Shown here: piece after piece, positions 8,306 through 15,968 of the stretch
Layout of the letters: each line of letters starts with the position of its first letter
Numbering within the stretch: the stretch's first letter is position 1
DNA from: Microbacterium sp. ProA8
Lineage (GTDB): Bacteria; Actinomycetota; Actinomycetes; Actinomycetales; Microbacteriaceae
Direction: 5' to 3'
DNA: 64,000 bases
NCBI RefSeq assembly: GCF_039905635.1
Contig: NZ_CP157000.1
Location: 2,604,001 to 2,668,000 of the forward strand
Notes under the pieces: generated by a model
What the model saw: only the letters and a program-made list of their open reading frames with translations
Databases searched by the model: none
What the model was told of the DNA's origin: nothing
Program-made: the position numbers and the translations under genes

Positions 8306-9195
8306 CCGCCGCACCACCCCTCGGCACAGGGGCCGTCGTGCGACAGCTGTTCATCTCGTCGCGGCCGGTGAGCTGGATCAACACCGCCTACCCCTTCGCC
8401 GCCGCGTACCTGCTGACCGCACGTCAGATCGACGCGACCCTCATCATCGGCACGCTGTTCTTCCTCGTGCCGTACAACCTCGCCATGTACGGCATCAATG
8501 ACGTCTTCGACTACGAGTCCGACCTGCGCAACCCGCGCAAGGGCGGGGCGCACGGGGCGGTGCTCGACCGGCGCCTGCACCGGGTGACGCTGTGGACGGC
8601 GGGGCTGCTGTGCCTGCCGTTCGTCGCCTACCTCGTCGTCGTCGGCTCCCCCGCGTCGTGGCTCGTGCTCGCGGCGAGCCTGTTCTTCGTGGTCTTCTAC
8701 AGCGCGCCGCCGCTGCGCCTCAAGGAGCGGCCGTTCGCGGACTCGGTGACCAGCAGCATCCACTTCTTCTCCCCGGCCGTCTACGCGCTCGTGCTCGCCG
8801 GGGCGACGTGGACGCTGCCGCTCGTCGGGCTCATCGTCGCGTTCGCTCTCTGGGGGGTCGCCTCCCACGCGTTCGGTGCGGTGCAGGATGTCGTAGCCGA
8901 CCGCGAAGCCGGCATCGCGTCGATCGCGACCGCGCGGGGCGCACGATGGACGGTCCGCTTCGCGCTCGGCTGCTACGCCGCGGCCGGCGTCGCCATGCTC
9001 GCGACGAGCTGGCCGGGCCCGCTGGCCGCGGTCCTCGTCGTGCCCTATCTCGCGACGGTCTGGCCCTACCGCTCGGTCCTCGATGCCGACGCGGCGACGG
9101 CAACGACGGGATGGCGGCGCTTCCTGTGGCTGAACCAGCTGTCGGGCTTCGCGGTGACGCTGCTGCTCATCTGGTACGCGATCCTCACCGCGTAG
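8302..9195 (+). CDS. crtEb: Lycopene elongase (UbiA-family prenyltransferase)
   Basis: A 297-residue polytopic membrane prenyltransferase. The UbiA Asp-rich motif is N66-D67-VF-D70-YES-D74, and the second is VQDVVADREAGI. In C50 carotenoid clusters this enzyme adds a C5 unit to each end of lycopene, giving flavuxanthin or a related C50 intermediate that CrtYe/CrtYf cyclise to decaprenoxanthin or a relative. It is the last gene of the operon; GGAGG lies ten bases upstream of the ATG within crtYf. A hairpin follows at 9203. Confidence 0.9.
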   Translation: MTAAPPLGTGAVVRQLFISSRPVSWINTAYPFAAAYLLTARQIDATLIIGTLFFLVPYNLAMYGINDVFDYESDLRNPRKGGAHGAVLDRRLHRVTLWTAGLLCLPFVAYLVVVGSPASWLVLAASLFFVVFYSAPPLRLKERPFADSVTSSIHFFSPAVYALVLAGATWTLPLVGLIVAFALWGVASHAFGAVQDVVADREAGIASIATARGARWTVRFALGCYAAAGVAMLATSWPGPLAAVLVVPYLATVWPYRSVLDADAATATTGWRRFLWLNQLSGFAVTLLLIWYAILTA

Positions 9196-9202
9196 GACGA
9201 CG

Positions 9203-9240
9203 GCGAAGGGCCGCCCATCTTCCGATGGGCGGCCCTTCGC
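9203..9240. terminator. Hairpin terminator between crtEb and the UPF0182 gene
   Basis: A 17-base perfect stem (9203-9219 with 9224-9240) with a TTCC loop lies between two convergent genes. There is no U-tract in either direction, so factor-assisted or GC-hairpin termination is assumed. Confidence 0.75.
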
Positions 9241-9250
9241 TGATTCCGGT

Positions 9251-12184
9251 CTACTGTTCGCCGAGCTCGATGAGCCTCTCGATGGCGGTGGTGAGCCGGG
9301 CGTCGGCCTCGCCGTACGCGGCCCAGTCGCCCTGCTCGAGCGCGGTCTGCCGGTCGACCAGCGCCTGCTGCGCCTCCTGGAGCGCGGCCTGGTACTCGTC
9401 GGTGGGCTCAGCCGGCTCGGTCGGCTCGGTCGGCTCCGCGGACTCGGTCGGCCCGGGCGTCGGCTGCGGCGGCGGGGTCCCGCCCGGCGTGGGCTCGACG
9501 TCGGTGTCACCGGCGTCAGCACCCGAGTCGCCGCCGAACAGCGTGTCGAGCGCTTCGTTCAGCGTGTCCTCGAAGGCGATGTCCGTGCCGAACGACACCA
9601 GCACCTTCTGCAGCTTGGGCAGCTTCGTGGCGCCCGAGGACTGCACGAACACCGGCTGCACGTAGAGCAGGCCGCCGCCGACGGGGAGCGTGAGCAGGTT
9701 GCCCTTCAGCACGTCCGAGTCGCCCTGCTTCAGGATGTTCACGAACGACGACACCTCTGGTTGCGAGTCGAAGTCGTTCTGCACCTGGCCGGGTCCCGAG
9801 ACCGGGGTGTCGGCGTCGATCACCAGCATGCGGAGCTTGCCGTAGTCCTCGCTCTTCACACCGGCCTCGGCCCCGGCGTTCGAGTTGACGGCGAGGTAGC
9901 CCATCAGCACGTTCCGCGCGTTGCCGCCCGTCGAGGACGGGATGAACGACGTGAACATCGAGTAGGTCGGCGCCTCTTCACCGGGCATCTGCATCGTGAG
10001 GTAGTACGGCGGCTGCAGTGCGGTGTCGTCCTGCGGGTCGTTCGGCGTCTGCCAGCGGTTGTCGCTCTGGTAGAACGACCGCGCGTCGTCGACGTGGTAG
10101 ACGCCCAGGATCGTGCGCTGCACCTTGAACAGATCCGTCGGGTAGCGCACGTGGCTCATCAGGTCGGCCGACATCTCGCTGATCGGCTCGATCGTCGAGG
10201 GGTACACCTTCTGCCACGCCTGCAGGAGCGGGTCCTCCTCGTCCCACGCGTACAGCGTCACCGAGCCGTCATACGCGTCGACGGTCGCCTTGACCGAGTT
10301 GCGGATGTAGTTGATGTCGTCGAGCGCGAAGCGCGGCGCGGGGTTGCTGGAGTCCGAGATGGCGGAGGTGAGGCTGACCGTCGACGAGTAGGGGTAGTTC
10401 GCGCTCAGGGTGTAGCCGTCGATGATCCACACGATACGGCCGTCGACGACGCTCGGGTACGCGTCGTTGTCGAGCGTCAGATACGGCGCGACCTTCTGCA
10501 CACGCTCACGCGGGTTGCGGTCGTAGAGGATCTGCGATTCTGAGTTGACGTAGTCCGAGAAGAGGATCTGCTCGGCCTGGAACTTCAGCGCGTACACCAG
10601 CCGGTTGAAGACGCTTCCGAGGCTGGGCCCGCCGTCGCCCTCGAAGGTGGTCTTCTGCTCGCCGGAGGCGGCGTCGCCGCCCTCGGGATAGTCCAGCTCC
10701 GCCGGCGGGGTGCCCTCGGGCGCGCCCACGATCGAGTACGGCGGCGAGGACTCGCCGAAGTAGACGCGCGGCTGGAAGTCGTCCTGGTCCGTGAGGAAGC
10801 CGCTGGCGGGGATGCCGCGCTCCAGGAAGACCGGATCGCCGTCGCCCGTGCGGTCGTTGCCCTTGGCCACCACGATCCCGTAGCCGTGGGTGTACACGAC
10901 AGCCGAGTTCTGCCAGTCCGCCGCGTTGCCGAGCTGGTCGAGGTTGAGCTCGCGGACTGACACCACGGTGTCCTGCGACACGCCGTCCCGCTCGTAGCGG
11001 TCGACGTCGAGCGGGTCGGCGAACTGGTAGTACGACCGGTACTGCTCGAGCTGGCGCACGTTGGGCGAGATGATCGCCGGGTCCATGATGCGCACCTGCG
11101 CGGTCGTGGCGGCGTCGTCGCGCAGCTGGCCGGGCTCGGCATCCGTCACCGCGGCGAAGTCCTCCTGCGTGAGGCCGGAGACGCCGTATGCCTGGTGCGT
11201 CATATCGACGTTGCGCTGGTAGAACTCCTCTTCGAGCGAGAAGCGGTTCGGCTGCACCTGGAAGGTGTTGACGACCCACGGATAGCCGACGCCGACGACG
11301 ATCGCCGACACCACCAGCAGCGCGGTCGCGATGAGCGGGTAGCGCCAGCGGCCGATGATGGCGGTGACGAAGAAGAGGATGGCGACGATGACCGCCACGA
11401 TGGCGAGGATCGTCTGGCCGGGGATGATCGCGTTGACGCCGGTGTACCCGGGGCCGGTGATGCGGTCGTCCGCGCCGGACTCCACGAGCGTCTTGTAGCG
11501 GTCGAGCCAGAGGCTCGCCGCCTGCACCAGCAGGTAGAGGCCGGCGATCACCGCGAGCTGGATGCGCGCGGACTTCGAGATGCGCAGTTCGCGCTGGCCC
11601 ACGCGCACCGAGCCGTACAGGTACGACACGAGTGCGGTGACGAGCAGGCAGATCAGCAGCACCGCCGAGGCGAACCCGATCAGCGAGCTCCAGAACGGCA
11701 TCGCGAACATGTAGAAGCCGGTGTCGAGGTGGAACTCGGGATCGGTGGTGTCGGTGGCGACGCCGTTGAACCACAGCCACGTGGTCTCCCACTGCGCCGA
11801 GGCGGCGAAGCCGGCGAAGAAGCCGAAGAAGACCGGGATGCCCCACATCGCGAGCCGTCGCAGCGGCTCGACGACCTCCTGGTAGCGGTCGAGCTGCGAG
11901 CTCAGCCGTGCGTACACGGGTCGCAGGCGGTAGGCGAGCTGGATCGACAGCCACACCGGCACGGCCATCCCGAGGAAGCCGACCACGAACATGACCACAC
12001 GGGCGATCCACTGCGTCAGCAGCACCTCGGTGAACCCGAGCTGGTCGAACCAGAGCCAGTCGGCGTACAGGCTCGCGAAGACGAAGAAGGCCACCACGAG
12101 CGCGGCGATGATCGCGAGGGTGATGGCGATGACGCGTCGGGTGCGGGAGGGTGTGGCCGGGGGCGGCGACGAGGTCGTGGTCAC
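9251..12184 (-). CDS. UPF0182 family membrane protein
   Basis: A 977-residue protein of the actinobacterial/cyanobacterial UPF0182 (COG1615) family. About seven hydrophobic segments fill the first 320 residues (first helix at about 18-40, then LYADWLWFDQLGF, a family signature). A large extracytoplasmic domain follows, and the C-terminus after about residue 890 is an acidic Pro/Glu/Thr linker plus a short helix. The molecular function is unknown. GTG start at 12184 is leaderless by pattern (TAGGAT plus six bases). In mycobacteria the homologue also neighbours a PDZ-Lon protease and a Zincin_2 gene, so the order is conserved. Confidence 0.92.
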   Translation of the reverse strand: MTTTSSPPPATPSRTRRVIAITLAIIAALVVAFFVFASLYADWLWFDQLGFTEVLLTQWIARVVMFVVGFLGMAVPVWLSIQLAYRLRPVYARLSSQLDRYQEVVEPLRRLAMWGIPVFFGFFAGFAASAQWETTWLWFNGVATDTTDPEFHLDTGFYMFAMPFWSSLIGFASAVLLICLLVTALVSYLYGSVRVGQRELRISKSARIQLAVIAGLYLLVQAASLWLDRYKTLVESGADDRITGPGYTGVNAIIPGQTILAIVAVIVAILFFVTAIIGRWRYPLIATALLVVSAIVVGVGYPWVVNTFQVQPNRFSLEEEFYQRNVDMTHQAYGVSGLTQEDFAAVTDAEPGQLRDDAATTAQVRIMDPAIISPNVRQLEQYRSYYQFADPLDVDRYERDGVSQDTVVSVRELNLDQLGNAADWQNSAVVYTHGYGIVVAKGNDRTGDGDPVFLERGIPASGFLTDQDDFQPRVYFGESSPPYSIVGAPEGTPPAELDYPEGGDAASGEQKTTFEGDGGPSLGSVFNRLVYALKFQAEQILFSDYVNSESQILYDRNPRERVQKVAPYLTLDNDAYPSVVDGRIVWIIDGYTLSANYPYSSTVSLTSAISDSSNPAPRFALDDINYIRNSVKATVDAYDGSVTLYAWDEEDPLLQAWQKVYPSTIEPISEMSADLMSHVRYPTDLFKVQRTILGVYHVDDARSFYQSDNRWQTPNDPQDDTALQPPYYLTMQMPGEEAPTYSMFTSFIPSSTGGNARNVLMGYLAVNSNAGAEAGVKSEDYGKLRMLVIDADTPVSGPGQVQNDFDSQPEVSSFVNILKQGDSDVLKGNLLTLPVGGGLLYVQPVFVQSSGATKLPKLQKVLVSFGTDIAFEDTLNEALDTLFGGDSGADAGDTDVEPTPGGTPPPQPTPGPTESAEPTEPTEPAEPTDEYQAALQEAQQALVDRQTALEQGDWAAYGEADARLTTAIERLIELGEQ

Positions 12185-12190
12185 CGTCCC

Positions 12191-12196
12191 ATCCTA
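12191..12196 (-). promoter_or_regulatory. -10 box of the UPF0182 gene (leaderless)
   Basis: TAGGAT on the minus strand, six bases before the GTG start at 12184. Confidence 0.5.
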
Positions 12197-12278
12197 GGCG
12201 GCGGATTCAGGGCGGCCGCCTTGTCCTCCCTGGGCGAACTCTCGGAATCGCGCAACGTTTGGGGCACGATCCCCCGCG

Positions 12279-13406
12279 TCACCCCGCGGTGCAGGTGGGC
12301 AGCGCGTCGAGGTCTCCGCCCTCTCGCACGCCGTCCAGCACGGCGAGCGCGTCGTCGAGGTCCTCGACCGAGAAGACCCGCAGGTCGCCGGGGATGTGGC
12401 CGACGACTTCGTCGCAGTTCGCTTCCGGCGCGAGGAACCATTCGGCTCCGGCATCCACCGCGCCCCACATCTTCTGTCGGATGCCGCCGATCGGGCCGAC
12501 CTCGCCGTCCGCAGTGATGGTGCCGGTGCCGGCGACCTGCTCGCCGCCGTTCAGCTCGTCCGGAGTGAGAGTGTCGATGATCCCGAGAGCGAACATCATC
12601 CCCGCGCTCGGACCGCCCACGTTGTTGAGCTGGATCGTGACGTCGATCGGGAACTCGTAGTCGGTGGTGAGGTTGACACCCATGAGCCAGACGGTCTCGC
12701 CGTCCTCGCCTGTCTCCTCCTTCGGCGTCACCTCGACCGTCTGCTGCTCGCCGTCGCGCACGATCAGCAGCTCGACCGGGTCGCCCTCGCCCTCGTTGAT
12801 GACCGAGCGCAGCGCCGACACGTCCGCGACCGCCTCGCCGTTCGCCTCGAGGATGAGGTCGCCCTCCTGCAGCACGCCCGCGGCCGCGGCGTCGTCGAGG
12901 ACGGAGTGGACTGCCAGCGTCGCACCCACGTCATAGTCGAGCTCGGTGAGCGCGGCGGCGGTGGCCTCGTTCTGTGAGTTCACCATCATCTGGGCGCTCT
13001 CCGCGTTGCGGTCGTCCGTCGTCTGCCCCGCGGGGAAGATCGCTTCGATCGGGAGCACCGCCTTGCTCGGATCGAACCAGGCCATCGCGAGCTCGAACCA
13101 CGAGGGCGTGCGCTCGCGGTTGCCCTGCACCTGCACCGTGAGGAGATCCAGCGAACCCTCGGTGGGATACGTCTGCGCTCCCTCGACCGAGATGAGCGGC
13201 ACCTCCTCGCCATCCGCGTTCTCGGCGCTGCCGAGGGTGTTGTACACCGGCCCGGGCTGCTGGATGACGTACGACGTCGGCAGGAACGTGATGATCAGCA
13301 GCACGATCATCGCGACGGCGAGCGCCCACACGCCGGCGAGCGTGCGCCGCGACATCCGGGGTCGGGGAGCGGGCTCGATCGTCGTGTTCTCGTCGAACAG
13401 GGCCAC
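12279..13406 (-). CDS. YlbL-type membrane-anchored PDZ/Lon-domain protease
   Basis: A 375-residue protein with a single N-terminal membrane anchor (about 24-42), a PDZ domain (about 165-225) and a C-terminal Lon-type (S16) domain. The Ser-Lys dyad is intact: Ser267 in NVGGPSAGMMFALG and Lys312 in GGIRQKMWGAVDAG. These proteases act at the extracytoplasmic face. The start is GTG at 13406, preceded by AGAGAGGT; a longer frame to 13835 would run through the neighbouring gene and is rejected. It is divergent from the Zincin_2 gene, with a 145-base promoter gap between them. Confidence 0.9.
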   Translation of the reverse strand: MALFDENTTIEPAPRPRMSRRTLAGVWALAVAMIVLLIITFLPTSYVIQQPGPVYNTLGSAENADGEEVPLISVEGAQTYPTEGSLDLLTVQVQGNRERTPSWFELAMAWFDPSKAVLPIEAIFPAGQTTDDRNAESAQMMVNSQNEATAAALTELDYDVGATLAVHSVLDDAAAAGVLQEGDLILEANGEAVADVSALRSVINEGEGDPVELLIVRDGEQQTVEVTPKEETGEDGETVWLMGVNLTTDYEFPIDVTIQLNNVGGPSAGMMFALGIIDTLTPDELNGGEQVAGTGTITADGEVGPIGGIRQKMWGAVDAGAEWFLAPEANCDEVVGHIPGDLRVFSVEDLDDALAVLDGVREGGDLDALPTCTAG

Positions 13407-13551
13407 GCGGGACCTCTCTTCCGTGCCTTCTCGATGGGTGCCGGGTCGTTCGCGACCGGCGTAAGGCGTTCGGGGTCCCTGCCGGGGAGTGCGTCGGATG
13501 CTGCGACTAGCGTAGAGCGCAACGTCATCGACCGGCTGAAAGGCGGCTGAA

Positions 13552-14991
13552 GTGGCAGACGACGACACTCCTGGCGACGGGCCCAGCCCCGAGGACGACT
13601 TCCAGGAGCTCATCCGGCGGCTGTTCGGGGGTTCCGCGGGCGACTTCGACCCCGAACAGCTCTCGCGCCTGTCCGGCATGAACATCGACCCGGCCATGAT
13701 GCAGGCGGTCATGCGGCAGCTCCAAGGGGCGTTCGAGAACGCCGACGAGAGCGGCATCTCGTGGGAGATGGCGCAGCGCCAGGCGCTCCACATCGCCAAC
13801 CAGGAGGGGCTCGGCGTCACGGCCGGCCAGCGCACCGACCTGGATCAGGCGTTCGCGCTGGCGACGCTGTGGCTCAGCGAGGCGACCACGATCTCGGACC
13901 TGCCCTCTCCCCCGGTGACCCTCACGCGCGGCGCCTGGGTCGAGGCCACCCTCCCGGTGTGGGAGGAGCTCGCCGCCCCGGTCGCGACCAGCATCGCCGA
14001 CGCTCTGACGACGGCGCTGAGCGAGCAGGCCCCCGAGGACATGCAGGGTCTCGTCCAGGGAGCCGGTCGCCTCATGCGCACGGTCGGCGGGTCGCTCTTC
14101 GCGTCGCAGCTCGGCCAGGTGGTCGGCAACCTCTCCAAAGAGGTCGTGAGCGGCGGCGACGTCGGCATCCCGCTGATGCCCGACGGCGAGGCCGCGATCC
14201 TTCCTCAGAACTTCGCCGACTTCGGGCGCGACCTCGAGGTCCCCGACGACCAGCTCGCCCTGTACGCGGCCACCCGCGAGCTCGCGCACGCCCGGCTGTT
14301 CCGCCACGCGCGATGGCTGCGTCTGCACGTCATCTCGCAGGTCACCGACTTCGCGCGCGGCGTGCACGTCGACACCGATGCGCTCGAAGACCTCGCCACG
14401 CGCTTCGATCCGTCCGAACCCGAAGAGCTCCGCAAGGCGATCGAGAGCGGCGCGCTGCTTCCGGCGCGCTCGGAGGCGCAGGACGCCGCGCTCGCGAGAC
14501 TCGAGAATCTGCTCGCCACGGTGGAGGGCTGGGTCGAAGTCGTCACCGAGGACGCGACTTCGCGCCTTCCCTCGGCGCAGCGGATCGCCGAGGCGGTGCG
14601 ACGCCGTCGGGCGGTCGGCGGTCCGGCGGAGCGCGCGCTGGGCTCGCTGGTGGGCCTCGAGATCCGGCCCCGCCGCATGCGCGAAGCCGCGGCGATGTGG
14701 CGTGCCGTGACGGATGCCGTGGGCCCGGCCGCACGCGATTCGCTGTGGGACTATCCCGACCTCATGCCCGCCCCCTCCGACATCGACGACCCTGCGGCGC
14801 TCGTCGCTCGGCTCGAGGCCCGGGCACGGGGCGAGGAGCCGGTCCGCGACGAGATGGACGATGCGCTCGCGCGGTTGCTCGCAGGTGAGGACTCGTCGGC
14901 ACCGAAGGACGAGAGCGGACCCGAGGACCAGACGCCGGAGGAGGACGACGACGACGGGAGCGGCGCTCCCGGCGATCATCGACCGGTCTGA
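13552..14991 (+). CDS. Zincin_2/DUF2342 family protein (annotated elsewhere as zinc-dependent metalloprotease)
   Basis: A 479-residue soluble protein of the actinobacterial DUF2342/Zincin_2 family, sometimes called F420-associated. The region ATRELAHARLFRHARWLR (about residues 240-257) is where the family's proposed active site lies, but no HExxH is present anywhere, so metalloprotease activity is uncertain. The C-terminus (last 40 residues) is acidic and probably disordered. Start is GTG at 13552 with a weak AAAGG upstream. It sits between the divergent PDZ-Lon protease and the cyclodehydratase-like gene. Confidence 0.85.
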   Translation: MADDDTPGDGPSPEDDFQELIRRLFGGSAGDFDPEQLSRLSGMNIDPAMMQAVMRQLQGAFENADESGISWEMAQRQALHIANQEGLGVTAGQRTDLDQAFALATLWLSEATTISDLPSPPVTLTRGAWVEATLPVWEELAAPVATSIADALTTALSEQAPEDMQGLVQGAGRLMRTVGGSLFASQLGQVVGNLSKEVVSGGDVGIPLMPDGEAAILPQNFADFGRDLEVPDDQLALYAATRELAHARLFRHARWLRLHVISQVTDFARGVHVDTDALEDLATRFDPSEPEELRKAIESGALLPARSEAQDAALARLENLLATVEGWVEVVTEDATSRLPSAQRIAEAVRRRRAVGGPAERALGSLVGLEIRPRRMREAAAMWRAVTDAVGPAARDSLWDYPDLMPAPSDIDDPAALVARLEARARGEEPVRDEMDDALARLLAGEDSSAPKDESGPEDQTPEEDDDDGSGAPGDHRPV

Positions 14992-15101
14992 CGCGACCGG
15001 GCACGGTGCCGCCTCCTCCCCAGGTTGCCGATCCCGCCCGAACGGCCTCGCGTCTGTGGATACCGCCGGTGGACGACCGCCCGTGCGGAAGGATCGGGCG
15101 C

Positions 15102-15968
15102 ATGCTGCGACTCGACCCCGCGTTTCCTCCGGTGTGGCGGACCGACACCGCGCTCCAGTTCGGCTCGGAGCCGGTCGCGATCCTCGAGGATCCGCAGCCG
15201 TGGCAGCAGCGCGTCCTCCGCGAGCTCGAACGCGGCGTCCCGGACGGCGCGTTCGTCCCCTTCGCGCAGGCTCTCGGCGCTCCTGACGCCGCCGCCGCCA
15301 CCCGGTTCCTCGCGCGCATCCGCCGTGCGCTGACGACGGATGCCGCGGCCACCCGCCGCGTCGTGCTGCACTGCGCGTCGGACGTGCCCGAGCACCATCG
15401 CGATGCGGTCGGCACGGGACTCGCCGCGGCGGGCTTCGACGTCGACACGGCGCACCGCTTCGATCCGGTCGGCGGCGCGGACCCGGATGCCGCCGCCGTG
15501 GTGTTCGTCGTGCACCGGCTGGTCGCACCCGGCGCCGTCGCGGGGCTCATGGGGGCGGACATCCCTCACGTGCCGGTGACGCTGACCGGCTCGGGAGCCG
15601 AGATCGGGCCGTTCGTGGAGCCGGGACGCACCGCGTGCCTGGCATGCATCGCCGCTCGACGTCGCGACGACGACCCGTCGTGGCCGGCCGTCGCCGCGCA
15701 GCTGCTCGGGCGAGCGGTCGACAGCGAGCCCGCGGTGCTGTGGGAGGCCGGCATCGTCGCCGGACGACTCATCGCTGAGCGCGCGCGGAACCCCTCGGCG
15801 CCCCGGACGCGGTCGGTGGCGCTGCGCGCCGGCTCCCTGCACCGGAACGTGCGATCGCACCGCCCGCACGCAGAGTGCCGCTGCCGATCTCTCGCAGGAA
15901 CCGCGACGGCTGCCGCTCCCGTACGCCTCGAGACCACGTCAGCGACAGCGTTCGCCCGGCCCGCGTGA
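15102..15968 (+). CDS. Cyclodehydratase/E1-like (ThiF-fold) protein, orphan
   Basis: A 288-residue protein resembling the E1-like domain annotated as bacteriocin biosynthesis cyclodehydratase. It has a possible zinc pair CLACIAARR (about 183-191) and a C-terminal HAECRC (about 257-262), spaced like the two Cys pairs of ThiF/MoeB-type proteins. No YcaO partner, precursor peptide or transporter lies nearby, so a RiPP role is unsupported. The start at 15102 has GGAAGGA about ten bases upstream. Its 3' end overlaps the 3' end of the convergent uvrD2 gene by 200 bases; the HAECRC motif falls within the overlap. Confidence 0.6.
   Translation: MLRLDPAFPPVWRTDTALQFGSEPVAILEDPQPWQQRVLRELERGVPDGAFVPFAQALGAPDAAAATRFLARIRRALTTDAAATRRVVLHCASDVPEHHRDAVGTGLAAAGFDVDTAHRFDPVGGADPDAAAVVFVVHRLVAPGAVAGLMGADIPHVPVTLTGSGAEIGPFVEPGRTACLACIAARRRDDDPSWPAVAAQLLGRAVDSEPAVLWEAGIVAGRLIAERARNPSAPRTRSVALRAGSLHRNVRSHRPHAECRCRSLAGTATAAAPVRLETTSATAFARPA

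Noticed and set aside
13407..13835. 143-residue N-terminal extension of the PDZ-Lon protease
   Set aside because: It would antisense-overlap the Zincin_2 gene. GTG at 13406 has a ribosome binding site and gives the typical membrane-anchor N-terminus.
13525..15528. Long antisense open frame (over 600 codons) opposite the Zincin_2 gene
   Set aside because: A shadow created by high GC3. It is Arg/Gly/Ala-rich with no domain, and the plus-strand protein is a recognised family.
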